From Methylomusa anaerophila (GTDB lineage: Bacteria; Bacillota; Negativicutes; Sporomusales; Sporomusaceae): a stretch of 64,000 bases of DNA. Made by a program: the position numbers and the translations under genes. The notes under the pieces are model-generated. The model saw only the letters and a list, made by a program, of their open reading frames with translations, was not told the DNA's origin and ran no database searches. Location: contig NZ_AP018449.1 in NCBI RefSeq assembly GCF_003966895.1, forward strand, positions 2,683,501-2,747,500, given 5' to 3'. Shown piece after piece: positions 48,301 through 55,475 of this stretch. The first letter of the stretch is position 1; each line of letters begins with the position of its first letter.

Positions 48301-49029
48301 AGCTGGCGCATTTTCGGTGATCCGCCCGGAACCTACGGCGCCGGCGTCGGGGCGGTGCTGGAGGCCAAAAACTGGGAGACCATTGATGATCTGGCCAAGG
48401 TTTATGTCCGTTGGGGCGGGCACGCTTACAGCGGCAAGGGTCAGGGCGCTTATGTGCCGGAACTGTTCAGCCGCCGCATGGGCAGTCTGGACATTACCAT
48501 TCAAAATCAGGATAACCGGGAAATCAGCATGCTGAATTCCGACGATTATAACGCCTACCACGGCGGCATGATTGCGGCCGTCCGCAGTATCAAAGGCGAA
48601 GCGCCCCGTTCCTACTGCGGTGACAGCTCGGACCGGAAAAAGGTTATCATGCGCAGCCTGCAGGCGGAACTCAAGCGCCTGTTCCGGGGTGAAGCCATCA
48701 ATCCCAAATTCATTGAAGGCATGCAAGAACATGGCTATAAAGGTGCGGCCGATCTGTCCAATTACGTGGCCCATAGCTACCAATGGGATGCCACCAGCGA
48801 TGTTATGGAAGACTGGATGTATGAAAAGTATGCGGAGAAATACGCTCTTGACGCCGCCATGCAGGCCTGGATGAAAGAAGTCAATCCCTGGGCGCTGCGG
48901 CGGATTGCGGAAACCCTGCTGGAAGCGGCTCAGCGCGGCTTGTGGGATGCCCGGGAAGACACGAAACGGGAACTGGAACAACTGTATCTTGCCATCGAAG
49001 GGGAACTGGAGGAGCGCAGCGATGCCTAA
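45316..49029 (+). CDS. cobN: CobN-like cobalt/metal chelatase large subunit (complete)
   Basis: This 1237-residue protein is the CobN/BchH-type tetrapyrrole-binding chelatase subunit. It has the N-terminal family domain, VVHVGTHGSLEWLPGKGAGL at about residue 528 (metal/porphyrin-site histidines) and the C-terminal MgChelatase part DILPTGRNFYGVDPRTLPTP, SLDITIQNQDNREISMLNSD and NPWALRRIAETLLEAAQRGL. It needs ChlI/ChlD-type ATPases, present at 57030 and 59070. Known CobN inserts cobalt late in aerobic cobalamin synthesis, whereas the anaerobic route does not need it. GAGGCAGGAG precedes the start, and the BtuF-like gene overlaps it by 8 bases. Confidence 0.93.
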   Translation: MGRILFLTNMERQQLMLEKARESVAQAGLQAETRTVLLSDAVPWGEEWQKTFAACNIVIFTWMGSGLDTAFLRKSAEFLRKRQLTHVMLISDPDAGELSCGVSPAAKETLQQYLAFGGMENFRQFWRWLAQTYCREDTPVRNPEPLLWQGIYHPRAPRPFTDLTEYRAAFCRPDRPTIGLLFYRDEWVWGDLAYQAALIEEIEGQGMNALAVFCQYVGNPELQAPGLKETLASFFCPDGQAEIDVILNTFKFSMLSMKAIAQEALNQLGVPILQAYTLYRPRQEWQESSEGMTAMEMAVSIAMPEFDGAIHGVPVAGREYQADGNAVCLPLAERITMMVRKAGKWAGLRRKPNAAKKIGIIFHNYPPTNSNIGSAAGLDSPESIRLLLASMRGAGYKIDRIPADSQSFMNELIAHATNDRRYLTERQIEEADGQLTAAQYQTWFEAAEPGTQEQLIKDWGHPPGDVFHYDGKLLVPGMLNGNIYITVQPPRGFGEDPAKLYHSPDCAPTHHYLGYYYWLRDVWQADAVVHVGTHGSLEWLPGKGAGLSRECYPDLAIDDLPNIYPYWITVVGEGVQAKRRGAACLISYLTPPMSHAGTYDELAELENLLDEYCHFRQTQPDKLATVTELIRAKAAAANLGEDVPEDPAQPFDDFVGRLHVYVTDIKNMQIRTGLHTLGRPPAGDTLIEYLLALTRVDNGDVPSLAQTLAAAYGCDYYQLLEQSGQLLPDGTKTGGALLDDIRERCRDILSLLAEREFEPDQAAAILTFPWAATLPAGLKERLLTAAVYVCRTIAPSLAKTTQEITNLLAALAGRYVEPGPGGAPTSGGADILPTGRNFYGVDPRTLPTPAAWEIGRTMGDDVIASYIAEEGRYPENIGIVLWATSNMRSHGQCIAQFLYLLGVKPVWQKGSMRVVELEVIPAAELKRPRIDVTGRISGLFRDSMPMAAAWLDKAVALVSRLEESPDINYVRKHITADAKAMEEEGLDSATAWEQASWRIFGDPPGTYGAGVGAVLEAKNWETIDDLAKVYVRWGGHAYSGKGQGAYVPELFSRRMGSLDITIQNQDNREISMLNSDDYNAYHGGMIAAVRSIKGEAPRSYCGDSSDRKKVIMRSLQAELKRLFRGEAINPKFIEGMQEHGYKGAADLSNYVAHSYQWDATSDVMEDWMYEKYAEKYALDAAMQAWMKEVNPWALRRIAETLLEAAQRGLWDAREDTKRELEQLYLAIEGELEERSDA

Positions 49030-50044
49030 CCACAGCCGGCTTCTGTCCCATAGTTGGGCAGGAGAGGGGGCAAAGAACCGGTGCAGCCGCCTGGCCGCCT
49101 GGCTTGTTGTGCTGCTGGGCATGCTGCTGGCGGCAGGCTGTTCCGGCGGCGGGCAGTTGACAAGCCCGCCGGTCGCTGCCGTGGCAACTGCCGGCTATCA
49201 GGTAACGGACACGCAAGGCAATGTGCTGCGGCTGCCGCAAAAGCCGCAGCGGATTATAACCCTGTCCTTATCCAGCGATGAGATAGTTTTGGGCCTGACG
49301 CAGCCGGAACGGGTAGTGGCCCTGCATTATCTGGCCGATGATCCGGGTATATCGACCATTGCCGCTGAAGCGGGCCGCGTGCCGGTGAGGCTGCAGGAAT
49401 ACAATGCCGAACAGATTTTATCCCTGCAGCCTGACCTGGTAATTGCTCCGGACTGGAGTCGGATCGAGCTGATTCAGACGCTGCGGGATATGGGCATCCC
49501 GGTGTTTGTCAGCAAGGGACCTTCCAGCGTTGCCGAAGTCAAGCAGGCTATCCGCGAAATTTCGCAGGCGATCGGGGAGGAAGCAGCCGGCAGCCGCCTG
49601 CTGGCAAGTATGGAGGCGGAACTGGCCGGTATTGCGGCTAAGGTCAGGACCATACCGCCGGAGCGCCGGCAGACGCTGGTCCTGATTTCCCACATGGCCG
49701 CCTATGGCGGCAAAGGCAGCCTGTTTGACGATATGTGCGGCTATGCCGGGGTGATTAACGGCGCAGCGGCTGCCGGCCTGGGGAAAAACGACGTGTTGGC
49801 CAAGGAAGCCATTATCCGCATCAACCCGGACCTAATGCTGCTGCCATCCTGGAATGGCGGCGAGCTTAATGCTGCCAAGGTAAAAACAGATTTGGCCAAC
49901 GATCCGGCCTTGCAGACGGTCAAAGCCATTCGCACCGGCCGGCTGGAGCAGGTGCCTGACTTGTACCTGTACTGCGCTTCCCAGGACATTGTCCATGCCA
50001 TTCGCGACATCATGCAGGCCGCTTATCCGGAGCAGGGGGATTAG
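49022..50044 (+). CDS. BtuF-like corrinoid-binding lipoprotein 2
   Basis: ATG 49022 lies within the last codons of cobN, after GGAGGAG. The 340-residue product starts with a lipoprotein signal (RLAAWLVVLLGMLLAAGC), then the type III binding-protein fold: KPQRIITLSLSSDEIVLGLT, ADDPGISTIAAEAGRV, GKGSLFDDMCGYAGVINGAA and YLYCASQDIVHAIRDIMQAA. It is more similar to the copy at 51265 than to that at 35971. It should capture the same type of ligand as the receptors and present it to an ABC permease outside this window. Confidence 0.87.
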   Translation: MPNHSRLLSHSWAGEGAKNRCSRLAAWLVVLLGMLLAAGCSGGGQLTSPPVAAVATAGYQVTDTQGNVLRLPQKPQRIITLSLSSDEIVLGLTQPERVVALHYLADDPGISTIAAEAGRVPVRLQEYNAEQILSLQPDLVIAPDWSRIELIQTLRDMGIPVFVSKGPSSVAEVKQAIREISQAIGEEAAGSRLLASMEAELAGIAAKVRTIPPERRQTLVLISHMAAYGGKGSLFDDMCGYAGVINGAAAAGLGKNDVLAKEAIIRINPDLMLLPSWNGGELNAAKVKTDLANDPALQTVKAIRTGRLEQVPDLYLYCASQDIVHAIRDIMQAAYPEQGD

Positions 50045-50154
50045 GGCCTGCATGCGGCGGCAGCCGTTTCCTAAATAATCTTAAATGATCATGTTAGCGC
50101 CAGGGTTCATTCTTCGCCTGGCCGTAATCTCCAGGCCGGTATTCCACATACTTC

Positions 50155-50203
50155 TATCAAAACAGGTAGGGAGCCCGGTCCGGGCTCCCTACCTGTTTTG
50201 ATA
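50155..50203. terminator. bidirectional terminator, 24-bp perfect palindrome
   Basis: Positions 50155-50178 and 50180-50203 are perfect inverted repeats around one base, containing AGGGAGCCCGG and CCGGGCTCCCT. T-runs on both strands allow use by the converging BtuF-like and MerR genes. Confidence 0.85.
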
Positions 50204-50222
50204 AGAGCGGCAGCGTACGAAA

Positions 50223-51059
50223 TTAAGAAGGATACTCCACTTGAAAAGAGACTTGGTTGATATATGTTTCCGTATCCTCGGTAAGCCAGTGGTTTTTCAG
50301 CGGGAAAACGTATACATTACTGAGGACTTCTAAACGATTGCGTTGCACAAAGTCGAGAATTTCTTTATATATGAATGGTATTTTCTGATAATAAGTTCCT
50401 TGAAAACGGATTGTCACATACAAGCCTTCCGGACGGACGAAGCAGTGCTCCCGGGGAATGGTATGGGCAACCGGCGTAAAAAAGTGCAGTGTTTTATTGA
50501 ATTTTTCCGCGAAAAATTCTTCTTTTCCTATAATCCAGCCGGTAGTAAATTCTTTAAAATGTTCTTTGGAAAATGCTTTTTGATTGTGTCTGGACAGAAT
50601 CTGCATCCGTTCCCGCAGCGATATGCTCCCGCTTAAATTTTCACTGACGAATAAAATTTTTTCTTTCTGAAAGTTGATTTGGATTTGATTCAAACGGGTT
50701 TTGCGTATTTTTTCAATGGACTTCAAAGACAACTGCAGACTGTTTTTAATTTTTGCTGTTTCTTCCATTATTCTATTACATTCTTTTTCTTTTTCCTGTA
50801 AAATCTGCTCAAAGTTTTCCGGGCTGCGATTATGAAGATAATTTTTTATGTCCTGAATGGGGATATTTAGTTTACGCATATTCAGAATAATTTCCAGCAC
50901 GAGATATTGGGAAACAGAGTAATAACGATAGCCGTGTTCATTCACAAAGGCCGGGACTAATAATCCGCTTTTATCATAATAAAGCAATGTTTGCTTGGGG
51001 ATGCCGTAGAGGGAAGCCAGTTCGCCCGCGGTGATATAGTTTTCTTTGTCGATCGCCAT
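50223..51059 (-). CDS. MerR-family regulator with GyrI-like ligand domain
   Basis: This 278-residue protein has the MerR winged helix at about residues 8-77 (ITAGELASLYGIPKQTLLYY, EHGYRYYSVSQYLVLEIILN), a long coiled-coil (EKEKECNRIMEETAKIKNSL) and a C-terminal effector domain of about 140 residues (LYVTIRFQGTYYQKIPFIYK) like the GyrI-like domains of multidrug sensors. It faces the BtuF-like gene at 51265. Two promoters nearby (51205 and 52277) have MerR-type 19-base spacers and share a sequence, so this regulator may control them; the ligand might be a tetrapyrrole. Confidence 0.87.
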   Translation of the reverse strand: MAIDKENYITAGELASLYGIPKQTLLYYDKSGLLVPAFVNEHGYRYYSVSQYLVLEIILNMRKLNIPIQDIKNYLHNRSPENFEQILQEKEKECNRIMEETAKIKNSLQLSLKSIEKIRKTRLNQIQINFQKEKILFVSENLSGSISLRERMQILSRHNQKAFSKEHFKEFTTGWIIGKEEFFAEKFNKTLHFFTPVAHTIPREHCFVRPEGLYVTIRFQGTYYQKIPFIYKEILDFVQRNRLEVLSNVYVFPLKNHWLTEDTETYINQVSFQVEYPS

Positions 51060-51204
51060 TGTTCATATTCTCCTAACATATGATGCAACAGGAACAATTT
51101 TATACCAAAAATGCCCGGATGAGCGAATTATACTTATTATCCATTATTATTGATGCATCGGTTTATGTCAAGAAAAGCCACAATTTAAATTATTAATAAC
51201 ATTA

Positions 51205-51235
51205 TTGACTGTATGACTGCTATATAGTCTAAACT
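51205..51235 (+). promoter_or_regulatory. MerR-type promoter of the BtuF-like gene 3
   Basis: TTGACT (51205-51210), 19 bases, TAAACT (51230-51235). The spacer contains TATGACTGCTATATAGTC, a partial dyad GACT...AGTC. It resembles the promoter at 52277-52307, including TATGAC and TATATAGT. Confidence 0.5.
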
Positions 51236-51264
51236 GTCAAAAAGAGAAGTAAGTGGGGAATTAA

Positions 51265-52251
51265 ATGAGGAAAAGTATTTCGGTTTTTTTGCTAGTGATT
51301 TCATTTATGGTTTTTGGCTGTGGCAGAACTGCTGATATAAGAACTTCTTCCGGGGAAATTTCGTATCAGATTGTCGATGCCGGCGGAAATGTTATCGAAA
51401 TGCCTGGGAAGCCCAAACGGATTGTAACGCTCGCGGCCAGTACGGACACCATTATTTTGGGCATGCTGCCAACCGAAAATTTGGTTGCCGTTAATGCCCT
51501 GCTGGATGATCCGGTAAGTTCTAACATTGTAAAAAAAGCGCAAAAAATACCTGAAAAGATAAAAAATCCATCGGCAGAACGCATTTTGAGCCTGCAGCCG
51601 GATTTAGTGATTGTTCCTGACTGGAGCGATGCAGTGATCGTTGACAGTTTGCGGGATCTCGGCCTGAAAGTTGTTGTCTGTAAAGGGCCGCGGAGCGTGG
51701 CGGAGGTTCGGGAAACGGTCCGGCTGCTGGCCAAGGCCATCGGGGAAGAAAATAAAGGCAGCCAAATCATTGCCCAAATGGATGAAAAACTACGGGAAAT
51801 TAAGAATAAAGTTGACAAAATTCCCTTGGAAAAAAGGAAAACGGTTGTTTTGATTTCCCTAATGACTTCTTACGGCGGCATTGGCAGTCCTTTTGATGAC
51901 ATGTGCGGCTATGCGGGCGTTATCAACGGAGCGGGGGCAGCCGGGATCAAGAATGGACAGGTGTTGGCCAAGGAGCGGCTGATAGCAATAAATCCCGACA
52001 TTTTGATCCTGCCCATGTATAATGATCATGGAACTTATGATGTGGAATCCTTTTACAGAGAATTTTTGGAGGATCCTTCTTTGCAAACCTTAACCGCAAT
52101 TAAAGAGAAAAGGCTGTATATGCCGCGAGAAGGCTATATGTATAATGTTTCCCAGGATATTGTTTTCGGAATCCAGGAAATTGCGCTGGCAGCCTATGGC
52201 AAAGATTTTGCCCAGCCGGCTGATTGCCATATTTCCGTGTCAGGTGAATAA
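51265..52251 (+). CDS. BtuF-like corrinoid-binding lipoprotein 3
   Basis: ATG 51265 is preceded by AAGTGGGGAATTAA; the lipobox is MVFGC. The 328-residue product shares with copy 2 the order KPKRIVTLAASTDTIILGML, PSAERILSLQPDLVIVPDWS, GSPFDDMCGYAGVINGAGAA, and YMYNVSQDIVFGIQEI. It differs from copies 1 and 2 in charge and in the ligand-facing helices, so the specificity may differ. It has no riboswitch directly upstream; instead it lies behind a MerR-type promoter, which is an unusual mode of regulation within this block. Confidence 0.87.
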   Translation: MRKSISVFLLVISFMVFGCGRTADIRTSSGEISYQIVDAGGNVIEMPGKPKRIVTLAASTDTIILGMLPTENLVAVNALLDDPVSSNIVKKAQKIPEKIKNPSAERILSLQPDLVIVPDWSDAVIVDSLRDLGLKVVVCKGPRSVAEVRETVRLLAKAIGEENKGSQIIAQMDEKLREIKNKVDKIPLEKRKTVVLISLMTSYGGIGSPFDDMCGYAGVINGAGAAGIKNGQVLAKERLIAINPDILILPMYNDHGTYDVESFYREFLEDPSLQTLTAIKEKRLYMPREGYMYNVSQDIVFGIQEIALAAYGKDFAQPADCHISVSGE

Positions 52252-52276
52252 AGAATAAAGAAAGGTAAAAAATGGC

Positions 52277-52307
52277 TTGACAATATGACCGGTATATAGT
52301 TTACCCT
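52277..52307 (+). promoter_or_regulatory. MerR-type promoter of the riboswitch-5 operon
   Basis: TTGACA (52277-52282), 19 bases, TACCCT (52302-52307). Spacer AATATGACCGGTATATAGTT resembles that at 51211-51229. It lies 65 bases before riboswitch 5, so the operon may be under both MerR and riboswitch control. Confidence 0.5.
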
Positions 52308-52369
52308 ATTGATTAAGCAGGATTTATTATGCTGATTGCTTTTGGTTTTTAATTGAATAGTCTTGAGAA

Positions 52370-52558
52370 ATAGGTGCCGCAAGGCTTAATAGGGAAATCG
52401 GTGCAGCGCCGATGCGGTCCCGCCACTGTAATGGGGAGCAAGTCCACAAAACGTCACTGGGAAATATTCCTGGGAAGGCGTGGAGAAGCGATGAACCAAA
52501 GCCAGGAGAACTGCCTATTTTCTATTTACCAAGAATCCTACGAGCGATGGGATGGTAA
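52370..52558 (+). promoter_or_regulatory. cobalamin riboswitch 5
   Basis: AGGTGCCG start (52372), TTAATAGGGAAATCGGTGCA, core GCGGTCCCGCCACTGTAATG and B12 box AGCCAGGAGAACTGCC, ending near GCGATGGGATGG. A strong terminator follows at 52624. It controls the split-CobN operon. Confidence 0.95.
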
Positions 52559-52623
52559 GTGAGGTATTAACAAGGTTAACTTTGCCAGGCAAGCGTTGGC
52601 AGGGTTAGCATATTTGTAATACT

Positions 52624-52660
52624 AAAAACCTTTCTCGTGCGTTAGAGAAAGGTTTTTGTC
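52624..52660 (+). terminator. riboswitch 5 terminator
   Basis: A 13-bp perfect stem AAAAACCTTTCTC / GAGAAAGGTTTTT with an 8-base loop. Confidence 0.8.
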
Positions 52661-52692
52661 TATTTTAATTAAATGGGGGAATTTTTTTTCTT

Positions 52693-53004
52693 ATGAAAAA
52701 AAGATTATTCAGGGAAAAAATGGTCGTAGCAATGGTTTCTGTATTCGCGTTTTCCGTCTTTGGTCCGCAAACACCGGATGCGGCAGCCAGTTTCTTTCCG
52801 GCCACCACCTACTGGGTATGGGATATTGGTCTGAACTATCAGGCCGGCAAAGCCATTAAAGCCTTTGTGAAAGTGAATAATATCTTTGACAAATTCTACG
52901 CGGAGCACTCTAACGCGCGTTATAACTGGAGCTCAACTCCGGTTGAACAATGGTGGAGTGCTCCCGGCAGAAATATTCGCGTCGGCATGGAATATATTTT
53001 CTAA
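52693..53004 (+). pseudogene. mini TonB receptor: signal peptide fused to the last strands
   Basis: The 103-codon open frame encodes a signal peptide (REKMVVAMVSVFAFSVF...) followed at once by TYWVWDIGLNYQAGKAIKAF, FVKVNNIFDKFYAE and the terminal strand RNIRVGMEYIF. These match the last 60 or so residues of the full receptors at 42434 and 60207 (for example KVNNIFDKFYAEQG). Plug and about 20 strands are missing, with the frame kept, so it arose by internal deletion in frame. GGGGGA lies about 14 bases upstream. It could be a relic or a small exported protein. Confidence 0.75.
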
Positions 53005-53110
53005 CTAAGCGATTGAGAGAATGTGACTGCCACCATTTAGTTTCAGTGGCGGCGGCCTTTGACTGTTTAGCGTATACTTTATATTTTTATAAAACGGGGA
53101 GGATGTGTGC

Positions 53111-55450
53111 ATGAAAATCGGAGCCATTGTATTAACGGGTTACATGCCGGCATTGCTGGAGGCTGCGGGGGAAATCCCCGGCCTGGAGTTGAAAATGTGC
53201 GGTACCTGGGATCTGGAGAATCCGGATTTTCAGGGGGATTTTTTCCGGTATCTGAAGGAACAGGCGGATGTTCTGCTCTTGTCGCCGCCTGCCGACAAGG
53301 TATGGGAAAAAATATCGGCTGAAGTTCTTGCCATCGTACGGGAAAAGCCGGCAGTGGCTTTTGGCTATGATCCGGGTATTGCCGTTTACAATACGGTCAA
53401 ACCGGAAATCGCGCTGACCGTGCAGCGGTATTTAACTTACGGCGGCCGGGAAAACACCCGGAATGCCGTCCGCTATATCCAAAAAGCGGTTCTGGGAGCC
53501 GATATAGCCGTACCGGAACCGGTGAATGTCCCCTGGCAGGGAGTTTATTATCCCGGCAGTGACCGCATTTATGAGAGTGCGGCCGATTACCGGATGAATT
53601 GTCCCGGTTACCGCCCGGACCGGCCGACGGTAGGCGTGCTGTTTTACCGCCACGCCTGGATAAGCCGGAACATGGAGGTCATTGATGCCATTGTCAGCGA
53701 GCTGGCGGCGCAAGGGTGTAATGCGCTGCCGGTGTTCAGCAGCGACCAGTGCGATCCGGATACAGGCTCGCAGGATAACAGCCAGGTTATAAAAACGTAT
53801 TATATGAACAACGGGGCAGCCGTGATTGAGGCGTTGATTGATTTGCAGTCGCTCTTCGTCATAACCAGGGAAACGGGTAAAACCGCGGATAATCCTCCCG
53901 GCTATGAACTGCTGCAGCAACTGAATGTACCCATTATAAAAGGTCTGCTGACCTACGGCAAGACGGAAAGCGAATGGCGGGCCGATCCGTATGGCATCGC
54001 CGGCCCCTCCCTGGTCATGTCGGTGTCCATGCCCGAATGCAGCGGGGTGATCGAGCCCGTTATCATCGGCTGTCTGGACCGTCAGTATCAGCCGGGCGTT
54101 GCCGGCACCCTGGAATATTATCTGCCGTTGCCGCAGCGGGTGGCTTATCTTTGCCGCCGGGTAAAAAAGTGGATTGCCCTGCAAGCCAAGAAACCGTCGG
54201 CGAAAAAAATTGCCTTTATCCTGCACAGCAGTCCCTGCCACGGCGTGGAACTGAGTGTCGGCAGCGCCGCCAACCTGGATTCGCTGGAAAGCGTGGCCCG
54301 GCTGATGGCGGTTATGCAGCGGGAGGGCTATTATCTGGAAGATGTGCCGGCTTCCGGCAAGGAACTCATTGACCGGATTATGGAGCGCAAGGCCATTGCC
54401 GATTTTCGCTGGACCCCCGTTGAGGAAATCGTAGCCAAAGGCGGTGTCTGGCAATCATTAAGCGAGGCCGAATACCGGCGCTGGTTTGACCGGTTCCCGG
54501 AAGCGGTGCAGGCCAAAATGACTGAGACCTGGGGAAAACCGCCGGGTGAGGAAAAGGATGAAGTGCCGCCGGCCATGGTGTATGACGGCAGAATTCTCAT
54601 CACCGGCGTCCAGTACGGCAATGTGGTGGTTTGCGTCCAGCCCAAGCGGGGCTGCGCCGGACCGCGCTGCGACGGCAAGGTATGCAAAATCCTGCATGAC
54701 CCGGAATGCCCGCCAACTCACCAGTATGTGGCGACCTACCGGTATCTGGAAGACAGCTGGGGCGCCGATGCGCTGGTTCATGTCGGCACCCACGGCAATC
54801 TGGAATTTTTGCCCGGCAAGTCGCTGGGACTCTCCGAAGCGTGTTATCCGGAACTGACGCTGGGCACGGTTCCCAATCTGTATATCTACAATACGGATAA
54901 TCCGGCTGAGGGAACCATTGCCAAACGGCGGGGCTATGCCACGTTAATCGGGCATATGCAAACGGTTATGGTGGAGACCCGGGCCTACGGGCCGATGGAG
55001 GAACTGGACAAACTGCTGGCCGAATACGGCAGGGCAAGGACGGGCCAGCCGGCCCGTGCCTGTGAACTGGAAACCCTGATCCAAGAAAAAGCCAGGGAAG
55101 GCAATTTTTTGTCAGGTGATGCAGCCGGGGAAGATTTCGCTGTGTTTACCGAGAAGCTGCACAATCAGCTAAGCCGTCTGAAAAACAGGATGCATCAGGC
55201 CGGCATGCATATCTTTGGCCAGGTGCCGCAGGGAGAGCGGCGGGTAAATTTCCTTAATGCCATCGTCAGGCATGAGGCCGGGGATGAGGGCAGCTTAAAC
55301 CGCCTGGTGGCCGAGTTGATGGGGCTGGATTATGATCTGCTGCGGGACAGCCCCCATGCCTGGCATGACAATTTCGGCAAAAATTATGACGCTTTGCTGG
55401 CTGACGTCAACCAGTACTCCAGAGAGTTTATCAAAGAATTCATTGCTTAA
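53111..55450 (+). CDS. CobN-like chelatase, N-terminal half
   Basis: ATG 53111 has GGGGAGG 8 bases upstream; GTG 53105 is too close. The 779-residue protein aligns with the first about 750 residues of the complete CobN at 45316: GVYYPGSDRIYESAADYRMN, LVHVGTHGNLEFLPGKSLGL at about residue 556, and a C-terminal end near the helical region GKNYDALLADVNQYSREFIK. The remaining C-terminal part is encoded separately, 25 bases downstream. It contains extra cysteines (CAGPRCDGKVC at about residue 516). The two halves are expected to form one chelatase. Confidence 0.88.
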   Translation: MKIGAIVLTGYMPALLEAAGEIPGLELKMCGTWDLENPDFQGDFFRYLKEQADVLLLSPPADKVWEKISAEVLAIVREKPAVAFGYDPGIAVYNTVKPEIALTVQRYLTYGGRENTRNAVRYIQKAVLGADIAVPEPVNVPWQGVYYPGSDRIYESAADYRMNCPGYRPDRPTVGVLFYRHAWISRNMEVIDAIVSELAAQGCNALPVFSSDQCDPDTGSQDNSQVIKTYYMNNGAAVIEALIDLQSLFVITRETGKTADNPPGYELLQQLNVPIIKGLLTYGKTESEWRADPYGIAGPSLVMSVSMPECSGVIEPVIIGCLDRQYQPGVAGTLEYYLPLPQRVAYLCRRVKKWIALQAKKPSAKKIAFILHSSPCHGVELSVGSAANLDSLESVARLMAVMQREGYYLEDVPASGKELIDRIMERKAIADFRWTPVEEIVAKGGVWQSLSEAEYRRWFDRFPEAVQAKMTETWGKPPGEEKDEVPPAMVYDGRILITGVQYGNVVVCVQPKRGCAGPRCDGKVCKILHDPECPPTHQYVATYRYLEDSWGADALVHVGTHGNLEFLPGKSLGLSEACYPELTLGTVPNLYIYNTDNPAEGTIAKRRGYATLIGHMQTVMVETRAYGPMEELDKLLAEYGRARTGQPARACELETLIQEKAREGNFLSGDAAGEDFAVFTEKLHNQLSRLKNRMHQAGMHIFGQVPQGERRVNFLNAIVRHEAGDEGSLNRLVAELMGLDYDLLRDSPHAWHDNFGKNYDALLADVNQYSREFIKEFIA

Positions 55451-55475
55451 CAGAGTAATAAAAGGAGGGAAAATT

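Noticed and set aside
48088-49122. Long minus-strand open frame (about 344 codons) across cobN and the BtuF-like gene
   Set aside because: It is antisense to two well-supported genes, lacks a ribosome binding site and its sequence has no recognisable domain. Long antisense frames are expected in GC-richer coding DNA.
53432-54454. Long minus-strand open frame (about 340 codons) across the CobN N-terminal half
   Set aside because: Shadow of a clear coding region, with no motif or start signal.
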